The notes beneath the pieces are model-generated. The model was not told the DNA's origin. It made no database searches and worked only from the letters and a program-made list of their open reading frames with translations. From contig MARA01000023.1 of the NCBI GenBank assembly GCA_001792895.1, positions 496,001-560,000 of the forward strand: 64,000 bases of DNA, read 5' to 3'. Positions 43,760-54,700 of the stretch are shown in pieces. The stretch comes from Lentinus brumalis (lineage: Eukaryota; Basidiomycota; Agaricomycetes; Polyporales; Polyporaceae). The first letter of the stretch is position 1. The number at the start of each line of letters is the position of its first letter. The position numbers were made by a program, and so were the translations under genes.

Positions 43760-45780
43760 GAAGGGTATCAAGCTAACTAGGTAGCTTAAGAAGGCGACGC
43801 TGCGTACAGGGGAGGGTCGGAGGCGGGATATGGGAAGGGATATGAAACAGGGTACGGGTATGGGCGCGAGGGGACCTCTAGATTGCGGGGTACTTATACA
43901 CGTTCTGCTGGCCGAGTCACGGGCTGCAGAACCTTAAGCTGTTGACTGCCCAGTGTTCGCACGATGGAAAGCGTGTGAGGCTATTGTCCAACCAGAGCGC
44001 GACACGGCGAGGCCAGGCGAAGGGTGGGCGAGGCTGCAGGGTATCTAGACGGAACAGAACGATTAGTGCGATTCCAGACGGCGAAGGTGTCTCGGCTGAG
44101 AGAAGCTGTTGGGTTGACGTACAGTAGACGCTAAGAATGTGATGGTCGCGCTGCGGCTCGTATTTTTGTCGCACAGTCGGCGGACGAAAGGACGAGGACA
44201 GGGTCCTCGAAAGCGAGCATTTGGCAGGCTTTCGTGAGCTTCCAGGAATGTCCGGTGGTCATAGAGTGTCTTCAAGGTAGCGCAGCAGGCCAATAATGCA
44301 AGTCCTGACGCCAAAAGGTCAGGACATTGCGTGTATCACTTCGATAAAGGGCTGGGTGTCCGGAGCTCGCAGGATTCGAGTGTAGCATTGTCGTTCTTTA
44401 AGCTGCAAATCATGGGGGGCTGATCAGCTCGTATCGTTCTGTACTGGTAGACAATAGCTTACATAAGCCTTTGAATAGCGTGTGTACCTGCGTTGAGCTC
44501 GTGAGCAGCAGAACACGCACAGAAAGACCGCGCGCTATCGGCGAAGGTTGCGATTTGAAGAGCGCTTAAGTTGCCTTTTTCGCTCAACACCTGTGGCAAC
44601 ACCTCCGAGTTCCCCGACGCAAATTCCGGCCTCCTTCCTCCATGTGTCCCTCCTCCAATTCGTTCCTGGACCTGATTATGCATTTTGGAGTGTGTGAGCG
44701 CATCTCCTGCAGTGTAAGTATCTTTATTCATCCTATCACAGTCACGGTATACTGAAGCCTTCAAGCAGTAAGTACTATTACTTATTCCCCTGTTCAGGCT
44801 CTCCTAGTCATCCAATTCACCTCTCAATTCGCGGGGCAGAATAGCACGCGGTCAGTGGCCAATTGAGCATCTCCTTACCGTGCGCAGAAATCGGGCGAAA
44901 CTCTGAGCTTCTCGTGCATGTGCTCATGCCAGACTGCGGGGCTGAATGATCCAGGCCCATATTCTGGCATGACCTCATTGTGTGACTCGTCTCAATTTCC
45001 ACGGACGTAAGACATTGACGCTATCCTAACATGGATAGTTGCCCTGGAAGCTGCGTACACGGCAGCTTCCGAGTTGCCCGCTGATCGACCTACATGCCTC
45101 CCAACGGCGTTCGAGTGCCTGAGTATTCCGTGGTCATGGTCTACCCTGTCAGACATTGCAGTCCTATCATTGCCTGCAGAGAGAGGCTTGGATACCGCAA
45201 CGCTCGAGCATGAGCCTCGGGATGCTAGTAGCACTTGAAGATCACCCTCGGACGTTTGGGGGCTGGACTTGCAGCCCCTTTCAGAAGCAAGCCTGTCCGT
45301 GGATCAGCTGTACGTATTATCGAAGTGTGGCATAATTGCCGTGCCGTGCCCGTGGCAACATGACGGCACCCCTTCTTTGGAAGCCTGGAAGATTTTCGCG
45401 GTGCATTTAGCGAGACTTGTTCAGCTCTAGTCCCTCAGTTACTAGGAGCACACATGCAAACTGCAGTCTGAGTCTCAGTACAATATAGTCTACACTGCGC
45501 AGGAGCGGACACATGAAGTGAGCAATGCAGTCATCTACAGATGGTGTTAGCGGGGCTTGCAGGCTATTCCAGAATTCCAGGGGGTTCGTGCAGCGCTCCG
45601 TCATGTCAAGCATGATGCTCAGAAGCCTCTCGCTTACCGCAATACCTCTCTCCCGAGAGCGGTGGATGTTTCTGATACACAGATGCCATGCGTGCAGATT
45701 TGACCTGGGCCGCTCTAGCCTGACTTCCCACTCTGATTACTCTCGTGAAGGGTAGCCAATTGTATTCACTCCTTACTCTA
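43760..45780. other. No gene recognised inside Y
   Basis: About 2 kb without convincing frames. Two small perfect inverted repeats occur near 44304-44328 (GTCCTGAC/GTCAGGAC) and 45050-45074 (GGAAGCTGC/GCAGCTTCC). Confidence 0.45.
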
Positions 45781-45855
45781 TGACATGCCGTTTACCCAGA
45801 ATGTCATCAGTATGCAATAGCGAAACTCATACAGGCCTTCCTGTTTCTATCCACC

Positions 45856-48800
45856 ATGTCCCCACCCGCCCACTCCCGCACGGCCTCGCAATCCAACTCC
45901 ACATGTCCTCGCCTTCCAGACTCCAATCCGACGCGGTCCCTCGAGTGCAGGGAGCCACAACGAGTCGACGACCAGGTGAGCAACATGGTCCCATCCACGA
46001 CGCACCTGCCCTGATGGCGACGCATCGACAGCACGTCGCTCGTGCTTGCACATTCAACAGTGGTCTCGTCGAGCTGCATGCAATGGCAACCTACGCAAAA
46101 GGCATTCAGCAGTGCCGCGCCAATCCATGTAGGTCTATACATGAACACCTCCTCGCCGTCGAGCGAAGTAGACCTGACATGGGCTGGACATCTCCTAGAC
46201 ATGCGCTGCCCGAACGCAGCCCTGATACTCGACTCGAACTTCACCGCCCCCTCGTACAGACGTCGCTGGCACCGCACGCGAATATGCCGCGTTCACCGTG
46301 ACTCTCCGCGAGATAGTACATGCACTGCCACGATCAGGAGGCAAGGTACGTGTGCCCGTTCTGTCTCGAGGACAAAAGTGACGTGCTCACCTATTCCTAG
46401 TCGCAGAAGCATCCCAGGCTTCATGCCTATCGCATCAAGTCGCAGACGCAATCCAGAACCTCAAGCAGCGTGCTCGATGTCGAAGTCGCGATGCTGAGTG
46501 TCAGCGCCGTGGCACCAGCCATTTGCTGGCCAGGTACAAAGAAGAGGATCGTGAGTATCAAGTTCTGAAGAGTCCGTCAGCCCTCGTTGACAGTGCGGCA
46601 TGCCTCTTCCAGGTCTACCGCTAGCGCTTCAGCCGCAAGCTCGAGCTTATCGACCCATGGCGGTGGCCGCCCCGCGAGTTCCTGTCATAAGTAGTACGTA
46701 CCTGTGCTCTACGTTACCGCTGCGTTAGTATGAAACTGAACGCTTCGCAGTGACTCTGTTGTGCCGGGGTTTACTACGTCGCGCAAGTGCGGAAGACGGC
46801 CAGTATGTGAGACGAAGGTTCGTGCCAACTTCGAACTTGCTCAGCCACCACGCGACTTACCTTTTACAGTAGCATGACGTAACGCGTTGCAGACGCAGAA
46901 GTTCAAGTCGCCTTGACTCCGGACCATGAGAGCAAGATGCAGCACGCAAATTCCACAGTCGCGAACGCAAGCCAACGACCTGGAAAGGCTGCTTGCACAG
47001 TCAGGTACATCTTCGTGTTGCTCACCGTGCAGCTCGAGTGTCTAACTCGGAGCTTCTACAGTGGTTAGTTGCCGCCTCAAACCTCACCTGCCAGTGCGGC
47101 CCTGGATGGAAGCGGGCGGGTTAGCGAAAATCTGGACGCGCCGAGCTCGATGGGTTGGATGGGCTAGTACCCGCCAGCCATTCGCAAGGATCGGGGGACC
47201 GACCGCGTCCTCCATGTCGTACCGGCTTCTCCGTCGGAGGATGCGCGGCAGCCCAGACGAATAGGTCAGCTTCTTCCCCGTTTTCCGTCGTCATGCACAT
47301 CCGAGTCAAATGAGATTGCCTGACTGACCTGCTGTCCACTTGCAGTCTCACCTCGCCGCAAGCGTCGCACAAGTCAAGCTGTACGCAGTGTCCGAGTTCG
47401 ACACCGTCGCCGGCAGTTTGTGCTCAAGCACAACGAAGGTACGAGTCTTGCGGCAGGAGATCACGGAACTTTGACTTACCTAGTGGCACATTGTAGGTCG
47501 TTCTCACGCACCTCCGCCGAAGGCGCAACCTGCAGGCTGCAGCTGACTCGCGGCACTCCGGGGTGTCGGTCACCGTGAGCGAGCGGCTCTGCCATGGCAG
47601 TCCTCGATCTCGCTGGTGTGAGCTGTCTCGGAAGACGAACAGGTACGTACCATTGCGGTCTACGTCGCCGCGCATATACTTAACCCACCTTCTCTTGCAG
47701 ACGTCACGCGGCTCGGCTTCAAGTTGCGGCCGTCGCCCTCCATGCGGTGCATCTTGCTTGCAGACGGCTGCGGCGGAGAACCCTCGCAACGAGGAGATGG
47801 TGGTGGAAGGAGAGCAAGCGAGGTGTCGTTCAAGATGGACGCGACGCGGCCTTGCCATCTCGATCGCCTGCCTTCGGTAGGCGCCCACCTGTCGGGCGAG
47901 TCGCGAGATCTGCGGAGCGCGTCTCAGCGCCGTTCCGCAACGCTGTGAGTTCGCATTTCTGTTATCCCATCGATTCACGGTCTGACAATCATGCAGCCTC
48001 GAGAATGGACGGTGCACGCAAGATTCACAGATGGCTAGGAGGGCAGAGCAATCAAGTCGCTCTGCCGGGCTGTATTGACATGTTCTGGGTGAGCACGGCG
48101 CCGTGGCTGGCAGTTACGCTGGTCAAGCTGACGGTATATATGCTAGATGCGAAGATCGTGATTCGCCTCGACCCTCCTAGCTGCATATCCGGCACCGCGT
48201 CTCCAGCTCACGGAGTGGCAAGGCAGTCTGAGCTGCGAGCCGGCCCAAGCGACGGTGCCCCGCTTCCATGCGGCAGGCTTCTTTTCACTCCCCGCGGACT
48301 TCAGAGCGTCCGTCCGTGCAAGTTCGCGCGTTCAAGTTGGCGGCCATCTCGGACACCGACAGCTCCTCCGCGCGAGCTGTCCGGCATGCATGCTTCGAGT
48401 TGAAGTTGGTGAGTAATTCCCGTCATTACTGCGGTATATCTGGCACTGACGGGGCGTCGTTGTAGCCGTCGTCTTACTCAAGCACGTTCCGGCGACCGTG
48501 CTGGCTGTCGACGCCGTGGCGGACTGCGGCGGTCGTGTCCAGCATGCTGTAAATGCCATAGGCCGTTCGCGCTTATTCTGGCAGGTCTCGAGGACACAGA
48601 CGGCTCTGGGCGACACCCCCGAAGTGGCAGGACGTCCGGACGCGGTCTTGGGCGGGGCGGAGCTGGTAAGTGGCGGGGCCCACTGGCGTGCGCGATGCGG
48701 CTGCTGACTCGTGTTCTGCGGGCAGATCGCGAGAACAGGCTGTGGGACGACCGCAAGCGTGCCAGCGCCGGCCGCGGTGGAGGGCTGTTCGGGCTTCGAC

Positions 48801-48870
48801 GCGGTCACCGTGTCCGGGGTTCAAGGCGGACTCGGAGCACAGGCCAGCGCTGGAGTAGCACGAGATATAT
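45856..48870 (+). other. Intron-rich unrecognised region inside Y
   Basis: Several segments look like real introns: a 58-bp GTACGTACC...TTCTCTTGCAG at about 47643-47700, GTGAGTTCG...CATGCAG near 47945-47997, GTGAGTAAT...TTGTAG near 48409-48465, and GTAAGTGGC...GGGCAG near 48665-48725. The exons between have GC-rich third positions but no motif I know. Starting at the ATG (45856) the first exon reads MSPPAHSRTASQSNSTCPRL. I could not build one continuous frame across all segments. The second copy is at 56472-59486. It may be a gene, a decayed gene or a spliced non-coding transcript. Confidence 0.28.
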
Positions 48871-49070
48871 TGTACTGTAGTCTACGGAATACACAGAGTT
48901 CTCTCCCCAACTGCGAGTGTGAAGTGCCAGTTTCCTCTCCGCTGCACTCGCCGTCCAGCTACCCACCACCGTCCTACTCCCACCACCACCCAGCTGCTGT
49001 CCACCCAGCACATACTCCGCCTGCTCCCTGAGGTTCGCTCTCTTTCTCCACAAAAGCTGGCACCCGGCTG

Positions 49071-49103
49071 CCCCGCCCGCCCCGCCCGCCCGCCCGCCGC
49101 CCG
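49071..49103. repeat. CCCGC-rich tract near the Y/X junction
   Basis: Runs of CCCC and CCC spaced by G, able to form a G-quadruplex on the minus strand, 40 bp before the X copy 2 breakpoint. Repeated at 59687-59719. Confidence 0.8.
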
Positions 49104-49143
49104 GAGTCTAGCCGCATCCGCACGCAGCCCGCCGGCACCGCGC

Positions 49144-50007
49144 ACGGGAGTTCCCCGTCCGGACCCTTTCCTGCTCTGCGCAGGCGTTGAGATGGCGGGT
49201 TGTGGCGGATTGATGTACAGATATACTCCCATAGGATCGAGCAGTGTTCGCTGAACGAACTCCCAGATGCTCGACAGCAGAGTCGAATCCAGGGGAAGCT
49301 TGCCGTCCGATGCATCTGTGGTAGATACGTACCTACTCCATGACTCCCGCGCGTACGACGATACCTGCCGATCGACGTCGTGGACGGCAAGGCACCAAGA
49401 GCCGAGGATAGGTTCGGCCTGGTCGGAGGAGACCACTTCGCGAAGCTGGAAGAATAGCTGGGTGCGCAGTGCGGGAATTTGCAGGATGGAGGCGTGCAGT
49501 CCGACCGCGAGCAGTCGGATGCGTCTTGAGGGATGTACGAAGAGGCTCGGAAGATGATGCAGCTGTGTCCCAGAGGTCAGCTACAACCGGATCACACGAG
49601 CGAAACACGTACCCAGACTGGAATCGTCTCCTGCAGCGTATGGATGAGGTACTCGCCCTCATCTCCACGCTTCGCTCTGCCCACCCAAGCTGTCTGCAGG
49701 TCCTCCAGCGCGCGCCGTTTCGTGGTCGCATCCTTCTTCGAGAGTAATCGGAGTACGACCAGGAGCTCCGGAGGCAGTCTCTGCGCGAGACCGAGAGTAT
49801 CGAGCGGATCGGGCTGCACGCGCGCAGGCTTGACCGGGGGGATGTAGACCTTCTTCCGCGGTTCTTTCTTGCTCTTCTTGTCCTTGCCCTTCGGCTTCTT
49901 CTCCTTGGGCACCTGGGCTCCTCTGCGACGCCCTGTCCGGCTGCGGCTTTGCGGGCGTGCTTCTTGCGCGTCGCGGACGACGCGGACGACTTCCCCTTCG
50001 GCGGCAT
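49144..50007 (-). pseudogene. Truncated LTN1 5' copy (X copy 2)
   Basis: Contains the LTN1 start codon (50007), exon 1, the HEAT-like block and the segment ending SGRGTPVR, where it breaks into unrelated Y sequence. One base is missing in the G run near 49914 (CCTGGGCTC instead of CCTGGGGCTC), shifting the frame after GVAEEP. It cannot make listerin. Confidence 0.88.
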
Positions 50008-50143
50008 GGTGGTGGTACGAGGTCAAGATGTGTAGCGTCGTGTTCTGAACATGAGTCCGATTGCAAGTACGTCGAGGTCGAGTCTTTGCGGGACCGCTTC
50101 AAGTACATGACGAAGTTGTGGCGGAGATCCGATCACGTGCAGA
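49144..50143. repeat. Segmental repeat X, copy 2
   Basis: Second copy of the LTN1 head block. It matches X copy 3 more closely than X copy 1. Confidence 0.92.
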
Positions 50144-51073
50144 GGTCCCTCGGGCGTCTAAGGAGTATCGCCCATCTGCTCCCGACCGTCACTGCCAGCT
50201 TGGCCTACGCACTTGCCCTCTGCCCCGCACTCGCTCTCCGCACTCGCCTCTTGCGCCTTCCACCGCCCGCGCCCTCCCTTCGTCGTCTGCACGTCGCACT
50301 ACGGGATATCGCGCGTAGAGGAGATGTATTGTGTACGCCAGTAGCAGTAAGCCGCAATACACTTGTTGTCCACCGACGCCGTCCCACGCACTCGCATGCC
50401 CGAGTGTCCTTCCCGTTCACGCACGCGGTCCTCACTGGACGTCCGCATCACCCAAGTGAGTACCCTCACCAAAAGTCACATCGCGGCAACTGTCCGCTTT
50501 CCTCCCTCCGTATCTCCTTCATCTCACATGTCTACGCTCCAGATTCGTGCCCGTTTGATCCTCCAAAAGCCCGCGAACACGTTGCGCATCTCCGCCCGAC
50601 ACGCTCCCATGGCGCACTTATGCCGCAAATCCCGCTTCTCTCCCGCCAGCACAATGGCCGTCTTGCGCCTTCTCAGGTACGTCGCATCACCTCATGCGCC
50701 TCTAGCGGTGATGCTGACGATGTATCTTTGACAGACTGAGCTCGCGGCGCGCCCGCTCACCGCGGTTCTCGCCGTGCACGACGTTTACTTTGCCGCCCGC
50801 TCCCGAAATTCGGCTCTCGCACGCCCTGAACACATCCGCGTCCTTTCGATCTTCTTTCATAAGGTGCGCATAAGCTCCAGGAACCAGGCGATATACGCGG
50901 TTATGCGACACGTCCGCCGCTGCCCTCGCAATAGCCCGCCCACTGCTGTGGCCTCCATCAGTCCCCCGGCCCTGCACTCACGCACTACGCATCGCCAGCT
51001 GCACACCGCTTGTATGTACAATTATATACTCTACTCTAGCCCTCAAGCACCGGACAGGACCGCTGCACGCTAG
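50107..51073 (+). CDS. Possible three-exon gene, unknown product (Y copy 2)
   Basis: Exact positional counterpart of 39492-40458, shifted by 10,615 bp. The splice sites are identical. The same doubts apply. Confidence 0.33.
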
Positions 51074-51393
51074 CGCCGAGTGCGTACACGCCATCGCCGT
51101 CCCCGCCTCGCCGTCCGCCACCAGACCCGACGTATCTCCTCCCAGTCACCTCCGCACCCGCCCGAATCTCGCGCCCCGAACCCGTTGAACATTCTGGATC
51201 GAACGTGTCAGCTCGCTGGCGAATCCGGCGACGTCGCGAACCGCGCCGTCAACCACGTCTCGTGGGTGCAGCGCGTCACACAAACCCCCACAACTCTCCC
51301 ACCCCCGCTCGTATCGCGCTCACTTCAACACTCCAAGAACGCACTGAACAGTCGCAATTAGCGTGCCCAACCGCACTGCGATCCGAGCCTGTA

Positions 51394-51421
51394 TGAAAAT
51401 CGCTCTTCGGAGCGATTTTCA
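51394..51421. repeat. TTCG-loop hairpin, Y copy 2, first
   Basis: Counterpart of 40779-40806. Confidence 0.9.
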
Positions 51422-51715
51422 TTGCATTTTCGCCGCCCGACCGCTCGTAACGGCCATCCCGCCCGCCCATCTGCCCGGAACGGCCCAGAACTTCGCAGCA
51501 CGCTGAGGTGAGTCGAACACGTCGTGTACGACCCGTTTTCGCGCCGCCAGGACGCGTTCGAACACACGGCCATTCGAGCGGTCGCGGGCGCGGCCCGACA
51601 CAAGGTCGGCCATAACTCGCGCATCCCGCCCCCTCTCCCAATGGATCAAACACACCCCGGACGCACTGAACGATCTCCGTTGGCGCACGCAACCACGCCG
51701 TCATCCGAGCCGGTT

Positions 51716-51743
51716 TGAAAATCGCTCTTCGGAGCGATTTTCA
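51716..51743. repeat. TTCG-loop hairpin, Y copy 2, second
   Basis: Counterpart of 41101-41128. Confidence 0.9.
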
Positions 51744-54700
51744 TTGCATTCTCGCCGCCCGTCCGCTCGTCCCGGCCCTCCCGCCCGCACATCTGCACGG
51801 AACGGGGCGAAACTTTGCAGAACGCTGGGGTGAGTCGAACACCTCGTGTACGACCCGCTTTCGCGCCGCCAGGACGAGTTGGAAAAATCCGCTCGTCGGG
51901 CGGGCGGCCTCGAGAGTGTCCAAAACAAAGCCCCGAGTCCGTGCCCGTGAGCCGTCGCAGTCAACTGAACGCGTCCAGGGACGTCTATACAAGCACGGCA
52001 GAGCGACCGACAGCTCACGGCGTGCTCTGGGTCGCCGGGGATGTGGAGGTCGTTTCGTGCGGCCCGCCAGGAGGACGGCAGCCCCGCCGCACTCGGACCA
52101 CGATCATACGGCGGCGACAGACGCGTCTCCCAGCACACACACGCCCTCCACGTGCTTGAACCCGTCTCCGCACGACGCTGCAGCCACGTCCTCGCTGCCC
52201 GGTGCGTCACCGTCCCCGCCGTACCTCAGGCTCCTGAACCGCCGCACGTGAACCAACAGAGCCTTGTCTCCCAGGTGCCTGAACCACCTACGCAGCGAGG
52301 AAGACGTCCCCGGCGGGAATGCGGGAGAGTCGGCAAGCCCACGCTGAACGCGATCTCACGGCTGGCAACATGTCGCTGCGACTCCGGCCGAAACTCAGTA
52401 CGGACGACCGTGCGACCGCTTCGCGCCGTGCGTACGAGTCCTCAAGACTACGCTCGAGCTCGTCTCGGCCCGAATCGAAGAGCTCTCAAAACCAACCTCG
52501 CGGGCAGGTCGGTTGCTCGGTGACCCAACCGGCCACTGGGAGCCCGGCAGGACGTCTGCGATTACGGCGGCGGATACCACGGTCCACTGGGACGCTGCAC
52601 GACACGCTTACGTGCTGCAGAGGCACCGGGAGCGCATGGGCTGCAAGGTGCCCGTCGGGCGTCGGGCGGCACACATCCAAGACCAGCTCAAGGACGTCAC
52701 AGAAACGCTCTGCCGCAGTGCCGACCACGGTACCGTCTCGTGGCGCTCTCGAGAAGGATGCGCGCATTCGAGGAGGGCACCGCGGACACACGACGGTGTC
52801 TGCGGTGCCCTCCCAGGCAGCCGGTCGGACCGATGTGCAAGTCGGACGACGCGTCGGCCGAGCGGGAGCGCGCGAACCGCGTCGGTACACCGCTGAGAAC
52901 GAAGAACGACGGTGTGCGGGTGTCGAGACTCGACAGACTGCGTCGCAGTCCCAGCCACCGGGCAGACACGGACACTGGCCGCTCACGACTGCAGATACAT
53001 AGTTACCTCATACACGACCGGGAGTTCTTGAGTGTCGGCGCAGTTGATGGACGCGGGCGGACAGACGGCGGGAGGCGGATAGTTCGGGCAGCGTCGGGCA
53101 AGGCCGTCGAATGTCGTGTTTGCGTTCCCTACGATGTCCATACGTACAGACAAAGTCCGCGAGCAGTCAGTCTCTTGCTTGTGTGTATGATCCAATAGAC
53201 AGCTTACCGTGGCATCTGTGCAAGTGCGATACAGTGCTCTGCTCGAAGACAGATGTGAGCGACATGAGACATAGGGCTGGACTGCGAGAAACCCACTTAC
53301 TACGAGATTGCGCGGTCCGTGGCGTTCTTCGTGACACGATGCGCGGCGAAGCCCGAGACGGAGAATCAGTTCTCGTCCTCGACAGCTCGTGCACGATTCG
53401 GGAGGCATACCTGTCGTATCGACGCACGGAATGCATCGATGGGTCTGCCGGGGGGCGAGGAACAATGTCAGTATCTGTAGTCATCCTGAAAAAGTCGGGC
53501 GGACTTACTGCCAGTTACTGTACCCCTGGACTGCGAAGCGTGAACCGCGGTGCCTCGCGAGTCTTCGTGAATATTGACTGGAAGAGAAGCCGTCAGTCCG
53601 GGAATTGGAACTCGGAGAGATGCAAGGGACGCACTAACCTGAAGTTGCTGGTAGCTGAGTCCCTGGCAGTGAAGCGGCACCAAGTTCAAGCTCGTGCTTT
53701 CAGCCCATACAGTCTGCAGAGAGGACAAAGTGAGAGTGGGGCACAGTAAGCAAGGATTCAAGGAGATCATATACCTGGACAGCTTGAGTGGGGTACTGCG
53801 AACGCCGGATAGATGAAAGTCAGTTGCGTGAACAAGGTTTGCGAAATGAATGTTGCGCTCACCTTGAGATACTGGCAGCAGCACGATGATCGGGTTCCCT
53901 GAGTGCCAGCGCACGCGACCGCAACTATCTGTAGTGAGAGAGCAGTCAGTTGAGCGAGTAATACGACACTGCTGAACCTCGCAGCTCAAGTAGAGGGCGG
54001 AATCTACGGAGACGGTGATAGTCAGGATAAGAGACGGCATAAACGAGTACGCCCGAGGGCTTACTTGAGCATGCCGAAGGGCTGTGGAGACAGAGAGACA
54101 GCCGGAGAGGAAGGTCAGACTCGAGGAGGGAGTAGAGTCAAACGCGTACGTCTCGGGAACCTGCGCACAGTGGTACGAGGAGCCGATGAGGAAGAGTATC
54201 ATAGCGATGAGCAGCGAACACTAGGCGGAGGACGTAAAAGCAAAAGTATGCATGGTAGCAATGAGGGTAGCATAGGATGTAAGACAGGGCTATAGATGCG
54301 AAGAGGAGCTTAACATTATGGAGGTACGGGGTAACTGCCAAGGATAGCAATGCAGGAAGAAGGAACGCAAACAAATGAAGGGTATCAAGCTAACTAGGTA
54401 GCTTAAGAAGGCGACGCTGCGTACAGGGGAGGGTCGGAGGCGGGATATGGGAAGGGATATGAAACAGGGTACGGGTATGGGCGCGAGGGGACCTCTAGAT
54501 TGCGGGGTACTTATACACGTTCTGCTGGCCGAGTCACGGGCTGCAGAACCTTAAGCTGTTGACTGCCCAGTGTTCGCACGATGGAAAGCGTGTGAGGCTA
54601 TTGTCCAACCAGAGCGCGACACGGCGAGGCCAGGCGAAGGGTGGGCGAGGCTGCAGGGTATCTAGACGGAACAGAACGATTAGTGCGATTCCAGACGGCG

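Larger units (their letters stand above)
39529..49143. repeat. Segmental repeat Y, copy 1
   Basis: A 9.6-kb block found again at 50144-59759. I counted roughly twenty differences by eye, so identity is close to 99.8%. It carries no recognised gene family. It does contain splice-like signals on both strands, two exact hairpins with TTCG loops and a GC-rich tract at its right end. No inverted termini are visible. Confidence 0.92.

Noticed and set aside
45807..46277. Minus-strand 156-codon frame in Y
   Set aside because: Lies opposite a + strand segment with better splice signals and has no recognisable motif.
39529..49143. Y as a Helitron, LTR or TIR transposon
   Set aside because: No terminal inverted or long terminal repeats at its ends, no Helitron-type TC/CTRR ends that I could place, and no recognisable transposase, helicase or polymerase.
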